From NCBI RefSeq assembly GCF_021534965.1, contig NZ_CP091037.1, positions 2,859,501-2,923,500 of the forward strand: a stretch of 64,000 bases of DNA, read 5' to 3'. The position numbers and the translations under genes are program-made. The DNA is from Muricauda sp. SCSIO 65647. Lineage in GTDB: Bacteria > Bacteroidota > Bacteroidia > Flavobacteriales > Flavobacteriaceae. The notes under the pieces are model-generated. The model was not told the DNA's origin and ran no database searches. It saw nothing but the letters and a program-made list of their open reading frames with translations. This document shows positions 16,632-25,113 of this stretch, in pieces; the stretch's first letter is position 1; each line of letters begins with the position of its first letter.

Positions 16632-17571
16632 TACTGATTTTTTTGATTCGGTAAGGTCTTTTTTGCTGTGATTCGTAATAGGTTCTGATGAGTAGTTCCA
16701 TCACAATGCCAATGGTGAACAATTGTATGCCACCCAAAATGAACATCATGCCAAAGATGAGCATTGGGCGATTGCCGATATCTTCACCAAAACCAAATTT
16801 CATCACCAATAAATAGATGTTCATCAAAATGCCCAGTAAGATGAGCAAGACCCCAAAAATTCCAAACAGGTGAATGGGTCTTTGAAAATATTTTCTGATG
16901 AACAGCAAAAGCATCATATCGGCCACGACCTTGAAGACCCGTTCAAGGCCATATTTTGAAACACCTGCATGTCGCGCATGGTGCTTGACGTTGACCTGTT
17001 TGATCTGAGCCCCCTCTAAATGGGCGAGCAACGTAATGAAACGGTGCATTTCACCATAGAGGTTCAGCCCCTTGGCAATATCTTTGGTAAACACTTTCAG
17101 TGCACAACCATTGTCTTTGATGTCTAATTTGGTGACCCTGCGCACCAAGAAATTCGCAATTTTTGAAGGTATTTTCTTGATGAGGGAGTCTTTGCGTTTT
17201 TGGCGAATGCCCGTAATCAGGTCATATTCGCCGTCTGCGGCATAAGCCAACATCTGTGGGATATCTGACGGGTCATTTTGCAGGTCGCCATCCATGGTAA
17301 TGATATAATCTCCCGTGGCGTAGTCAATTCCTGCGGCCAGCGCAAGACTCTGGCCATAATTTTTTTTGAGTTCGATGAGGTGTACCCGTTTGTCGTTCAT
17401 TTTTTTTACCACGCTCCGCGTATCATCCGTTGAGAAATCATCGACATACACGATCTGGTAGTTGTACCCTTGCAGACTTTCATGTATTTTTTCGGTAAGT
17501 AGCACCACATTGTCCTGCTCATTGTACAACGGAACTACTATCGATAAAAAAGAGTCGGTGATTATTTTCAT
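16609..17571 (-). CDS. Polyprenyl-phosphate glycosyltransferase, GT2 (DPM1/GtrB/ArnC-like)
   Basis: A 320-residue enzyme that likely charges undecaprenyl phosphate with a sugar. The N-terminal GT-A domain has LSIVVPLYNEQDNV, YVDDFSTDDT, the metal-binding MDGDLQNDPSDIPQM at about residue 95, and GCALKVFT. Two C-terminal membrane segments (about 230-255 and 265-290) are typical of GtrB-like proteins. It could supply the donor for the GT39 transferase 850 bp away on the opposite strand. The upstream meaB gene ends 30 bp before its start, on the same strand. Confidence 0.9.
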   Translation of the reverse strand: MKIITDSFLSIVVPLYNEQDNVVLLTEKIHESLQGYNYQIVYVDDFSTDDTRSVVKKMNDKRVHLIELKKNYGQSLALAAGIDYATGDYIITMDGDLQNDPSDIPQMLAYAADGEYDLITGIRQKRKDSLIKKIPSKIANFLVRRVTKLDIKDNGCALKVFTKDIAKGLNLYGEMHRFITLLAHLEGAQIKQVNVKHHARHAGVSKYGLERVFKVVADMMLLLFIRKYFQRPIHLFGIFGVLLILLGILMNIYLLVMKFGFGEDIGNRPMLIFGMMFILGGIQLFTIGIVMELLIRTYYESQQKRPYRIKKISIGDGKAA

Positions 17572-17600
17572 AGGTCATCTTCGCGGTAAATTTACCCTTT

Positions 17601-18683
17601 TTATTTGACTGCCTTTTCATATTCAAAAAACAGCTTGCGTATGGCATGTGAGGGGGCCATTTCACCATTTTCGACCAAAACAAGGTATTTTTTCAATAGC
17701 CTTTTAGAGCTTTTGTTACTATAAAAACTTCTTTTCAGGCGTTCATTGACACCTTGTAAGAACCAATTTTTGTTTTGTTCACTTCTTTTTTTTGCAAACG
17801 AGTCGTTCTCTTTGGTCAATTTAACAAAATCCCCGATCAGCTGCCATATGTCATCAATGCCTATTTTGTTAAGGGCAGAGCAGGTGAGTACCTTGGGGGT
17901 CCATCCATTCTTTTTGGGAGGATAAAGATGCAGGGCCCTGGTGAACTCGGCTTTTGCCCATTTGGCCTGTTTCTCATTTTCGGCATCGGCCTTGTTGATG
18001 ACAATGGCATCTGCCATTTCGATGATGCCCCTTTTGATGCCCTGTAATTCATCACCACTGCCCGCCAATTTCAACAGCAGGAAAAAATCGACCATGGCAT
18101 GAACGGCCGTTTCGCTTTGTCCGACCCCCACGGTTTCAACTAGAATGATATCGTAACCTGCAGCCTCGCAAAGTACCATGGCCTCTTTTGTTTTTTGTGC
18201 CACGCCACCGAGGGAATCCCCAGCGGGAGAGGGCCGTATAAAGGCATTTTCATCCCTGGCCAAGCTTTGCATACGGGTTTTATCACCCAAAATGCTGCCC
18301 TTGCTCAAAGAACTGGATGGATCGACCGCTAAAACGGCCACTTTTTTTCCTTGATCGGTCAACATTTTGCCAAAAACTTCGATGAAAGTGCTTTTACCGA
18401 CCCCGGGAACGCCCGTAATACCGATACGCACACTTTTGGACTTGACCGCCAGACATTTTTCCAGAATTTTCTCCGCCTTTTCAAGATGTTCATCTACAGA
18501 GCTCTCAACCAAGGTAATGGCCCGTGCCAAGGCCGTTTTGTCTCCTTTGGTGATGCCTTCTACCAAATTTTCCGCTGAAAGTGGTTTTTCGCGAAGGCGC
18601 TTGATTTTTGAAATGTTCTCTTCAGATGCTATTTGTTGTTCCTTTTTCAAAGAAGTGGTATTTGAGTGACACGAAGGTAACAA
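17601..18683 (-). CDS. meaB: Methylmalonyl-CoA mutase-associated GTPase MeaB
   Basis: A G3E-family P-loop GTPase that protects and reloads B12-dependent methylmalonyl-CoA mutase. Sequence marks in the 360-residue product: GDKTALARAITLVES, Walker A GVPGVGKST (about residue 92), VLAVDPSSSLSKGSILGDKTRM, RPSPAGDSLGGVAQKT, VETVGVGQSE, and the guanine-binding INKAD. The mutase itself is not in the window, but a PduO-type cobalamin adenosyltransferase is encoded 18 kb away. The N-terminal ~25 residues before the conserved part may be excess; no better ATG was seen. Confidence 0.93.
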   Translation of the reverse strand: MLPSCHSNTTSLKKEQQIASEENISKIKRLREKPLSAENLVEGITKGDKTALARAITLVESSVDEHLEKAEKILEKCLAVKSKSVRIGITGVPGVGKSTFIEVFGKMLTDQGKKVAVLAVDPSSSLSKGSILGDKTRMQSLARDENAFIRPSPAGDSLGGVAQKTKEAMVLCEAAGYDIILVETVGVGQSETAVHAMVDFFLLLKLAGSGDELQGIKRGIIEMADAIVINKADAENEKQAKWAKAEFTRALHLYPPKKNGWTPKVLTCSALNKIGIDDIWQLIGDFVKLTKENDSFAKKRSEQNKNWFLQGVNERLKRSFYSNKSSKRLLKKYLVLVENGEMAPSHAIRKLFFEYEKAVK

Positions 18684-18695
18684 GTTTGTAAGAAG

Positions 18696-19604
18696 TCATA
18701 TGTCGTTTTCGAACACAAATTGAGATTCGTTTGAGTAAGTTTTGCCCGGTTCGAGTATCGAGGATGGAAAGTGCGGGTAGTTTGGTGCATCAGGATAATT
18801 TTGTGTCTCAAAACAAATACCGGCAAACGGCACTGGGGTAAAGACCACTACCGCGGGCTGATTGGTCTTGACTTTCATCGAGATGCCCGATTTTGCCGAT
18901 TTTAGAATAGCTGCATATTCAGCTTTGTGATCGATTGCAAAAGGTGTGTCTAAAAAAGGGGTTGCAATCGGTCGTTGACCGCGAAAATCATAAGGGGTAT
19001 TGTCAACAGGCATAATTTCACCCGTGGGCAGCAGATTTTCATGGGTTTTTAGGTAGTACGGGCAATTGAGCTGTAATTCATGCTGGCCGATGGTCGGGGC
19101 ATCATCCAATCTAAAATAGGAATGATTGGTCAGGTTGACCACGGTTTTTTTATCGGTAATGGCCGTGTAGCCAATATTCAATTTGTTTTGTGTCAATTGG
19201 TACGTGACAGAGACCTCAAGATTGCCAGGATAGCCTTCCTCTAAATGTTTGCTCCGGTAAGTGAGTTTTACAAAAGGGTTTTCGTTCTCATTTACCTCGG
19301 TAATGGTCCAATATTTTTTATGGAACCCTTCCTTGCCGCCGTGTAGATGAACTCCATCATCGTTGTGCAAAGAATAGGAAGTGCCATCCAATTCAAATTT
19401 TCCTTTAGAAATTCTTCCGGCAAATCTTCCTACGGAAGCACCTAGGCAGTACTCATCAGTTAGATAATCGGCCGCATTTTCAAAACCGATCACTACATTA
19501 CGCTTTTTACCGCTGTTATCCATGACCCATAGTTCTTGTACCAGGGCACCGTAATCGAGCACTTTTAGGGTAATCGCATCATTTTTTAGGGTAACTTGTT
19601 TCAA
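18696..19604 (-). CDS. galM: Aldose 1-epimerase (galactose mutarotase family)
   Basis: Interconverts alpha and beta anomers of aldoses. The 302-residue product shows HLHGGKEGFHKKYW (substrate-binding His), NLTNHSYFRLDD (catalytic His), and GICFETQNYPDAPN with the catalytic Glu, followed by the PGKTYSNESQFVF end of the family. It has no signal peptide, so it is cytoplasmic, and is slightly shorter than E. coli GalM. It lies 12 bp upstream of meaB on the same strand, and is divergent from the ECF sigma gene. Confidence 0.9.
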   Translation of the reverse strand: MKQVTLKNDAITLKVLDYGALVQELWVMDNSGKKRNVVIGFENAADYLTDEYCLGASVGRFAGRISKGKFELDGTSYSLHNDDGVHLHGGKEGFHKKYWTITEVNENENPFVKLTYRSKHLEEGYPGNLEVSVTYQLTQNKLNIGYTAITDKKTVVNLTNHSYFRLDDAPTIGQHELQLNCPYYLKTHENLLPTGEIMPVDNTPYDFRGQRPIATPFLDTPFAIDHKAEYAAILKSAKSGISMKVKTNQPAVVVFTPVPFAGICFETQNYPDAPNYPHFPSSILEPGKTYSNESQFVFENDI

Positions 19605-19708
19605 AGAGTACTGTTAAAAGGAACCTAAAAATAAACTTTTTTGCAACGTCGGTTTTTTTTTGCCGTCATTAAAGTGCGATACAACAAAACCAAACCCGAA
19701 AACTGACC

Positions 19709-20254
19709 ATGTTACAGGTTGAACTTGTAGAACGATGTAAGGCAAACGATCGTAAGGCCCAGATGGTGCTATATCGAAAATATGCAGAGGGAATGTTCTG
19801 TGTGGCCATGCGTTTTCTACGAAATGAACATGATGCCGAAGATGTGCTGCAAGAAGCGTTCATCAAGGCATTTCAGCGTATCGAGCAATATAAGGGTGAA
19901 GTTTCGTTCGGAGCGTGGCTCAAACGTATCGTGGTCAATGGAAGCATTGATTTTTTAAAGGCGAAGAAAATCAGAACGATTGAGCTTGACGAAAGTTATA
20001 TGAGGTTGGCGGAAGAGAAAGAAGATTGGAAGGTCAGCGAAGCAATATCGCTTGAAGAGGCGAGATCGGCCATTGACCAATTGCCCGAAAAGTATAAATA
20101 TGTGGTGCAGTTGTTTTTGGTGGAAGGTTATGACCACGCCGAGATTTCAGAAATATTGAAAATTACCGAGACCACTTCAAGAACACGATTGCTGCGAGGC
20201 AAAGCATTTGTAAAGGAAATGCTCAAAAACAAAAGTTATGGCACAGGATCTTAG
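19709..20254 (+). CDS. ECF-type RNA polymerase sigma factor
   Basis: A 181-residue sigma-70 family factor of the extracytoplasmic-function type. Region 2 spans about residues 15-85 (LYRKYAEGMFCVAMRFLRNEHDAEDVLQEAFIKAF, then FGAWLKRIVVN), and region 4 about 115-165 (DQLPEKYKYVVQLFLVEGYDHAEISEILKITETTSRTRLLRGK), with a helix-turn-helix. Regions 1 and 3 are absent, as usual. It overlaps the next gene by 17 bp and so heads a three-gene operon whose second product looks like its anti-sigma partner. Confidence 0.93.
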   Translation: MLQVELVERCKANDRKAQMVLYRKYAEGMFCVAMRFLRNEHDAEDVLQEAFIKAFQRIEQYKGEVSFGAWLKRIVVNGSIDFLKAKKIRTIELDESYMRLAEEKEDWKVSEAISLEEARSAIDQLPEKYKYVVQLFLVEGYDHAEISEILKITETTSRTRLLRGKAFVKEMLKNKSYGTGS

Positions 20255-20831
20255 AGAATTGTTTGAAAAAGAGCGAAAAAAGCAATCTTTCAAAATGAAG
20301 GAAGGCCATGAAGACCGTTTTTTGGCAAAACTGGAAGAAACCATTCCCCAAACCAAAAAATATAATCACTTTTCTTGGTTACGAATTGCGGCGTCTGTTG
20401 TCATACTGGTAGGTATTGGGGCTTTCTTATTTCTCAGAAACGATGTTTCAGACCCCAACACGAAGGCCACAGTGGTCGAACAATCTTCCGATAACAAAAC
20501 CGAGCGTGCCATTTCGTTGGGAGACCTGTCTCCCGATCTACAAAAGGTCGAAGCCTATTATGTCGCCAATATCAATATGGAACTGGCCAATTTGGAAGTA
20601 TCTGATGACAATAAGGCCCTGGTCGATGGTTTTATGGAACAATTGGCCGAGCTCGATGCTGAATACAAGAAGTTGAACCAAGAGTTGAATGAAGTTGGGC
20701 CGAACGACCAGACCATTACCGCGCTGATAAAAAACTTGCAACTGCGGTTGCAATTGTTGCAAAAGTTAAAAACAAAGTTGAATCAATTAAAATCATCAAA
20801 AAATGAACAGGAATCGAATCATATCATTTAA
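20238..20831 (+). CDS. Putative anti-sigma factor, single-pass membrane protein
   Basis: A 197-residue protein with a cytoplasmic basic N-terminal part (about 1-45), one membrane segment (IAASVVILVGIGAFLFL, about 50-67) and an extracytoplasmic helical part ending in Gln/Leu/Lys-rich coiled-coil sequence (about 125-190). No HxxxCxxC zinc anti-sigma motif is visible, so it is not a standard ZAS protein. Its position overlapping the sigma gene upstream by 17 bp and the DUF4097-like gene downstream by 29 bp is the main reason for the anti-sigma call, which is inference. Confidence 0.65.
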   Translation: MAQDLRELFEKERKKQSFKMKEGHEDRFLAKLEETIPQTKKYNHFSWLRIAASVVILVGIGAFLFLRNDVSDPNTKATVVEQSSDNKTERAISLGDLSPDLQKVEAYYVANINMELANLEVSDDNKALVDGFMEQLAELDAEYKKLNQELNEVGPNDQTITALIKNLQLRLQLLQKLKTKLNQLKSSKNEQESNHII

Positions 20832-22257
20832 ATTATTGGCGGCCACCCTCTTGGCCACCATTGGCCTAACGGCCCAAAAACAATCAAAGACCTACAAAGA
20901 GACGTTCAATGTGGGTGACGATACTGTGTTGGAAATCAACACTACCCATACCGATATCGAGTTTGAAACATGGGATAAGAACCAGGTTGAGATTACGGCA
21001 GTAGTTGAATTGGAGGGAGCCTCAGACGAGGAAGCTGACAAGTATTTTGACCGCCCTCCCATTGAGATCAAGGGTAATAGTAGAGAAATTGAAATTAGTA
21101 CCCATGGCAGAAATTCATGGGTTACCTCATTTTCAACAGAAGACTTCAATTTTGTTGTTCCCGATGTCGAACCACTTTTTTTAGACCTTCAGATACCAGA
21201 ATTGCTCGAGTTGCCCGAATTGGCTGTGATTCCAGAGATGCCGCCCATACCGCCCATGCCCCCTATGCCGTTCAGTGACTTTGATTATGAGCAATACAGG
21301 AAAGATGGTGATAAATATCTCAAAAAATGGAAAAAGGAGTTTGACAAAAACTTTGATGAAGAATACCGAGCACGTTTTGAAGAATGGGGCGAAGAAATGA
21401 AGCATCGTTCTGAAGAGATGAAGCAACAACTTCAAGAGCGGAAAGAAGAGCGTGAAAGAGCTCTGCAAGAAATGAAAGTGGCCAGGGAAGAGCAACGTCA
21501 GGTACTGAAAGAACAACGCGCGGCCATGCAAGAGCAAAGGCAGGCCCTTCGTGAAAAAATACGGGAAGAACGGCGCACTTTCACCATTTCGGGAGATGGT
21601 GAAGAACCCAATATATTTTACTTCTCTTCTGATGGGGAGCACAAAAAATACAAGGTCAAAAAGACGATCAAGGTAAAAATGCCAAAATCGGTCAAGCTGA
21701 AGATGAACGTACGGCATGGCGAAGTGAAACTGGCCTCTACCACTAAAAATATCAACGCAAGCTTGCAGTATGCAAGCTTGCTTGCCTCGACTATTGATGG
21801 CGACCAGACCTACATCAAGGCATCGTATACCCCTGTGATGGTCGAAAAATGGCGATTTGGCGACCTGAAGACCGATTATGCAGAACTTGTTAGTCTTAAA
21901 GAGGTCGATAACCTTGAGTTGGTCTCCACTTCTTCGAGCATCACCATCGACAAGGTGAACGGTAAAGCGTATATTACCAACAACTTGGGCGATTTGGTCA
22001 TAAAGTCCATTGCGAACGGTTTTTCAGATGTGAACGTGACGGTCAAAAACGGCGAATTTAGCTGTAACCTGCCCAAAACTGCGGTTTCATTGCATTTAGA
22101 CGGTACCCTATCAAGTATCAGCTATCCTTCTGAACTGAAAATGAATCGCACCGAAACCTCCAATATGGTGATTCATGAGGGCTATCTGTTGAAACCCAAT
22201 TCGGACAAAACCATTACCGTAAACTCAAAATACAGCGAAGTGGTCTTAAAAGACTAG
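20803..22257 (+). CDS. Secreted DUF4097-like protein with Pro/Met-rich and coiled-coil insert
   Basis: A 484-residue exported protein (signal peptide about 1-26, LLAATLLATIGLTAQ). The N-terminal region (about 30-115) looks like a beta-rich part of the DUF4097/adhesin type. Then comes a Pro/Met-rich run of PPIPPMPP type (about 140-155), and a long, highly charged Glu/Arg/Gln-rich coiled coil (about 165-260). The C-terminal half (about 285-480) is repetitive beta, as in right-handed beta-helix DUF4097 proteins (ASLLASTIDGDQTYIKASY, SSSITIDKVNGKAYITNNLG). It is the third gene of the ECF operon. Function is unknown; a role in envelope stress sensing or as an effector of the sigma factor is possible. 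Confidence 0.75.
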   Translation: MNRNRIISFKLLAATLLATIGLTAQKQSKTYKETFNVGDDTVLEINTTHTDIEFETWDKNQVEITAVVELEGASDEEADKYFDRPPIEIKGNSREIEISTHGRNSWVTSFSTEDFNFVVPDVEPLFLDLQIPELLELPELAVIPEMPPIPPMPPMPFSDFDYEQYRKDGDKYLKKWKKEFDKNFDEEYRARFEEWGEEMKHRSEEMKQQLQERKEERERALQEMKVAREEQRQVLKEQRAAMQEQRQALREKIREERRTFTISGDGEEPNIFYFSSDGEHKKYKVKKTIKVKMPKSVKLKMNVRHGEVKLASTTKNINASLQYASLLASTIDGDQTYIKASYTPVMVEKWRFGDLKTDYAELVSLKEVDNLELVSTSSSITIDKVNGKAYITNNLGDLVIKSIANGFSDVNVTVKNGEFSCNLPKTAVSLHLDGTLSSISYPSELKMNRTETSNMVIHEGYLLKPNSDKTITVNSKYSEVVLKD

Positions 22258-22313
22258 AAAGTATAGCACAAGTGCCCCAAGTCAGGCTGCATACTACTTT
22301 CCCAAAAAACCTA

Positions 22314-22991
22314 CTAATGTGTTTCTTCCTTTAAAAAAGACCCGAAATTCTTCTTGAAACGATTCAACCTTGGAATCGAAACCGCCCGAATATAGGAGTT
22401 ATTCGGATTTTTTCGCTCGTAGTCTTGATGATACTCCTCCGCTTTCCAGAATCTATCGAATTTTGTCACTTCGGTGACAATGGGTCGGTCATAGGCATTT
22501 TCTTGTCGCAATAGGGCAATATAGTCTTCAATGATTTTCTTTTCCTTCCCATTTTTATAAAAAGCGATGGATCGGTACTGTGTTCCACGGTCTGGTCCTT
22601 GCCTATTCAGCGAGGTAGGGTCGTGTGAACCGAAAAATACCTGCACCAATTGCTGAAACGAAATCATTTTCGGATCGTAATAGACTTCAACGGCCTCGGC
22701 ATGTGTGGTTCTACCATAGGCCACTTCTTCATAAGTGGGATTAGCTTCTGTGCCCCCTGAATACCCTGAAACTACTTCTTTGACACCCTTTACACTCTCA
22801 AAAATGGCCTCAACGCACCAAAAACAACCACTGGCAAAGTAAGCGGTCTGATATTCTTGTAATTGCTCTTGTGAAAGTTGTACTTTCTGAACCTTTTGGT
22901 TTACGGCCGTTTCTGATTGGGTTTCAGATTTTTTGGGTTGGCAACTGAAAGACATCAAAAGGGTAAAAACCAATAGAATGCTTCGTATCAT
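22314..22991 (-). CDS. msrA: Peptide-methionine (S)-S-oxide reductase, lipoprotein form
   Basis: Reduces methionine S-sulfoxide in proteins. The catalytic GCFWC motif is followed by VEAIFESVKGVKEVVSGYSGG, and the family residues THAEAVEVYYDP and FGSHDPTSLNRQGPDRGTQYRS are intact. The 225-residue protein begins with a lipoprotein signal (ILLVFTLLMSFSC, Cys about residue 17) plus a 35-residue linker, so this enzyme acts outside the cytoplasm, unlike E. coli MsrA. It is alone in its unit, converging with the ECF operon. Confidence 0.94.
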   Translation of the reverse strand: MIRSILLVFTLLMSFSCQPKKSETQSETAVNQKVQKVQLSQEQLQEYQTAYFASGCFWCVEAIFESVKGVKEVVSGYSGGTEANPTYEEVAYGRTTHAEAVEVYYDPKMISFQQLVQVFFGSHDPTSLNRQGPDRGTQYRSIAFYKNGKEKKIIEDYIALLRQENAYDRPIVTEVTKFDRFWKAEEYHQDYERKNPNNSYIRAVSIPRLNRFKKNFGSFLKEETH

Positions 22992-23063
22992 GGCTAAAGT
23001 TTTGTCATTAGTGGTAATGGCAGGTCAATGATTACAGCCAGTTTCGTTAAAAACTGTTAATCC

Positions 23064-23747
23064 CTATATCAATATAGAATCTCCTATATCGAGCAATAGT
23101 AGTTCTTTGCCCTTTGAGGCAAAGTAGGCTTTCGCCTTTACTTTATCAATTTCGATAGGGGGGAAGGTGTCGTAATGGCAGCCCATGACCTTATCACATT
23201 TCACAAAATCAGAAGCTAGGGCCGCATCTTCGTAGCCCATCGTGAAATTGTCACCGACAGGAAATATGGCCAGATCGAGCTGATGGCCCATCTCAGGAAT
23301 CAGCTTCATGTCCATGGTCACTGCGGTATCACCGGCGATGTATATACATTTGCTTCCGGCAGTAACAATAAACCCACCCGGATTGCCTCCATACGCGCCA
23401 TCGGGGAGTACACTTGAATGTACGGCATTCACATATTTGACCGTTCCAAAGTCAAAAGAAACCTTGCCCCCATGATTTAGTGGATGACCACTCAGGCCCT
23501 TTTGACCAAACCACTCAATGATTTCGTAATTCGAGACCAAAGTGGTATCGGGATTGTTCTTTGCGATGGCTTCGACGTCAAGTACATGGTCTTGGTGCCC
23601 ATGGGTAATCAAAATATAATCAGCCTTCAATGAGTCTATGTTCACATCTTTCGCCAGTTCATTGGCACTGATGAAGGGGTCGACGATCAAGTGTATGCCA
23701 TCTATTTCAATATGAAAGGACGCATGTCCTAAATATTTGATTTTCAT
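23064..23747 (-). CDS. Metal-dependent hydrolase, UPF0173 (metallo-beta-lactamase fold)
   Basis: A 227-residue cytoplasmic hydrolase of the YtkL/UPF0173 type. It begins MKIKYLGHASFHIEIDG and has the metal-binding THGHQDH (HxHxDH) at about residue 54, the AVHSS region, YIAGDTAVTMDM (metal-binding Asp) and the late His in MGCHYDTFPP. The physiological substrate of this family is unknown. I chose the ATG at 23747, where the family similarity starts; the frame to 23828 adds 27 unrelated residues. Confidence 0.9.
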   Translation of the reverse strand: MKIKYLGHASFHIEIDGIHLIVDPFISANELAKDVNIDSLKADYILITHGHQDHVLDVEAIAKNNPDTTLVSNYEIIEWFGQKGLSGHPLNHGGKVSFDFGTVKYVNAVHSSVLPDGAYGGNPGGFIVTAGSKCIYIAGDTAVTMDMKLIPEMGHQLDLAIFPVGDNFTMGYEDAALASDFVKCDKVMGCHYDTFPPIEIDKVKAKAYFASKGKELLLLDIGDSILI

Positions 23748-23976
23748 TGTGTTGTATTTTGAGGATTCGACAATCGTATTCTTGGCCCTTAAATTAAGAA
23801 GTGATTTGAACTTTTTCAAATTTGTCAAAAACCATTTACTGGTAAGTAGGCGGCCCAGCTAGCTGCCCACTGTGGCGATATTATGGTAAAGGCACAATCC
23901 CAGAGGGTCTTTATACGGGCACAAAACCTTATCTCTGGTCTAAATTACATAGGCCCAAGAAGGTTCTACACCATTT

Positions 23977-24816
23977 TCAATTTATGTAACTTTTATCGCT
24001 TTCATTGATTTGTGACCAATACCTGAAGTAGTCTATTTCAAATGTGCCCCCGTTGTCTTCATCAGAGGGCAGCCCCCACCATGTGGGGAAGGCTTCACTG
24101 TCGAAATTGATGGTTTCAGGGCTGTGCCAGAAGTCATTTTTGCGTTTTCTTATTTCTTTGCCGTTCAAGTACCAGACAATTTCTTCCCTTGTCCATTTTA
24201 ATCCGGCTACAATGGTGGTATCGGCCAGTTTATATGTTGTTTTGTGGGCTACATGGTCACTGATTTTTAATTTTTCCGGTTTAACAATATAATGGGTAGT
24301 GGCAAAATAGGTGTGTTCATAACTGCTGTCGGTATCATTGCGACCACATATTTCAAAGATGTCTATTTCTTCTTGTTTGACCGAATCTGGAGTGTACAGC
24401 CAGAATGCACTGGAGAGGGCAGAGTTCATGGGTTTACATTTGATTTCAAAGTAACCATAAAGTACCTTACGCTTGCTTTGCACTGCGGCCGAAGTGAAGG
24501 TATGGTAGCCTTCAGGGGCATTGGGCACATTTTCCCGTTTTCCTGTCAATACCAGCCAACCGTCTTTTAGGGCTACATTTGATGGCCTAAAAAGTGAGGG
24601 TGCACGGCCTATCCAAGTGGGGTTGGTATCGTACCATTTGATGGTATCAAATTGAGAACCATTGAACTCATCACTTATCGTTGGTTCATATTTCCAGTTC
24701 TTGGTATCTGCCAGGGGAGCAGGTTTAAGCCCTATCAATTTCTCTGTACTTTTGCAGGCCACTAAAAACATGAGCATTATGGTTACAAAGACCATGGGTT
24801 TGATTGCCTTCTTCAT
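23977..24816 (-). CDS. Glycoside hydrolase family 16 lipoprotein
   Basis: A 279-residue beta-jelly-roll endo-glycanase with a lipoprotein signal (TIMLMFLVAC, Cys about residue 21). The active-site strand QEEIDIFEICG contains the GH16 ExDxxE pattern (nucleophile and acid/base Glu). DEFNGSQFDTIKWYDTNPTWIGRAP and FEIKCKPMNSALSSAFWLY upstream, and WTREEIVWYLNGKEIRKR downstream, are typical of marine agarase/porphyranase/carrageenase-type GH16 rather than of plain laminarinases, but the substrate cannot be fixed from sequence. It stands alone with no SusC/D neighbours. Confidence 0.88.
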   Translation of the reverse strand: MKKAIKPMVFVTIMLMFLVACKSTEKLIGLKPAPLADTKNWKYEPTISDEFNGSQFDTIKWYDTNPTWIGRAPSLFRPSNVALKDGWLVLTGKRENVPNAPEGYHTFTSAAVQSKRKVLYGYFEIKCKPMNSALSSAFWLYTPDSVKQEEIDIFEICGRNDTDSSYEHTYFATTHYIVKPEKLKISDHVAHKTTYKLADTTIVAGLKWTREEIVWYLNGKEIRKRKNDFWHSPETINFDSEAFPTWWGLPSDEDNGGTFEIDYFRYWSQINESDKSYIN

Positions 24817-25113
24817 TTAGAGGGTGTTTTAAGAATTAAATTGAAAAAAGAGTAAGGCAGTTTAAATGATAGCGAAATATTTCTGTTCTTTTTGTTTTCA
24901 ACCATAAAAACGCGAAGACGCTCAAAAGTATCTCGGTGACCTTACCTACCTCGAAGGCAAGTTATAAAAAATGCCCCACCGATACGATATAATTTGAATT
25001 GGTAGCACAATTGCCCACTATGAATATTTCAACAGGCCTTAAAAAACGTAGATATGCCTATATTTTTACCATAACAATCCTATCTTTCAGAAAACATTGT
25101 TTACGCAGAACAG
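24817..25113. other. 297-bp intergenic region between divergent GH16 and M23 genes
   Basis: AT-rich spacer between divergently read genes. I see no RNA fold, no open frame of note and no repeat. A TATCTTTC at 25081-25088 differs by one base from the TAnnTTTG box and may serve the M23 gene starting at 25114. Confidence 0.5.

Noticed and set aside
21181-21717. 178-codon minus-strand open frame
   Set aside because: It is antisense to the charged coiled-coil part of the DUF4097-like gene. Its Phe/Leu-rich product is what one expects from reading Glu/Lys-rich codons backwards.
24817-25113. Hidden gene in the GH16-M23 spacer
   Set aside because: No open frame with sensible composition and no stable fold was found.
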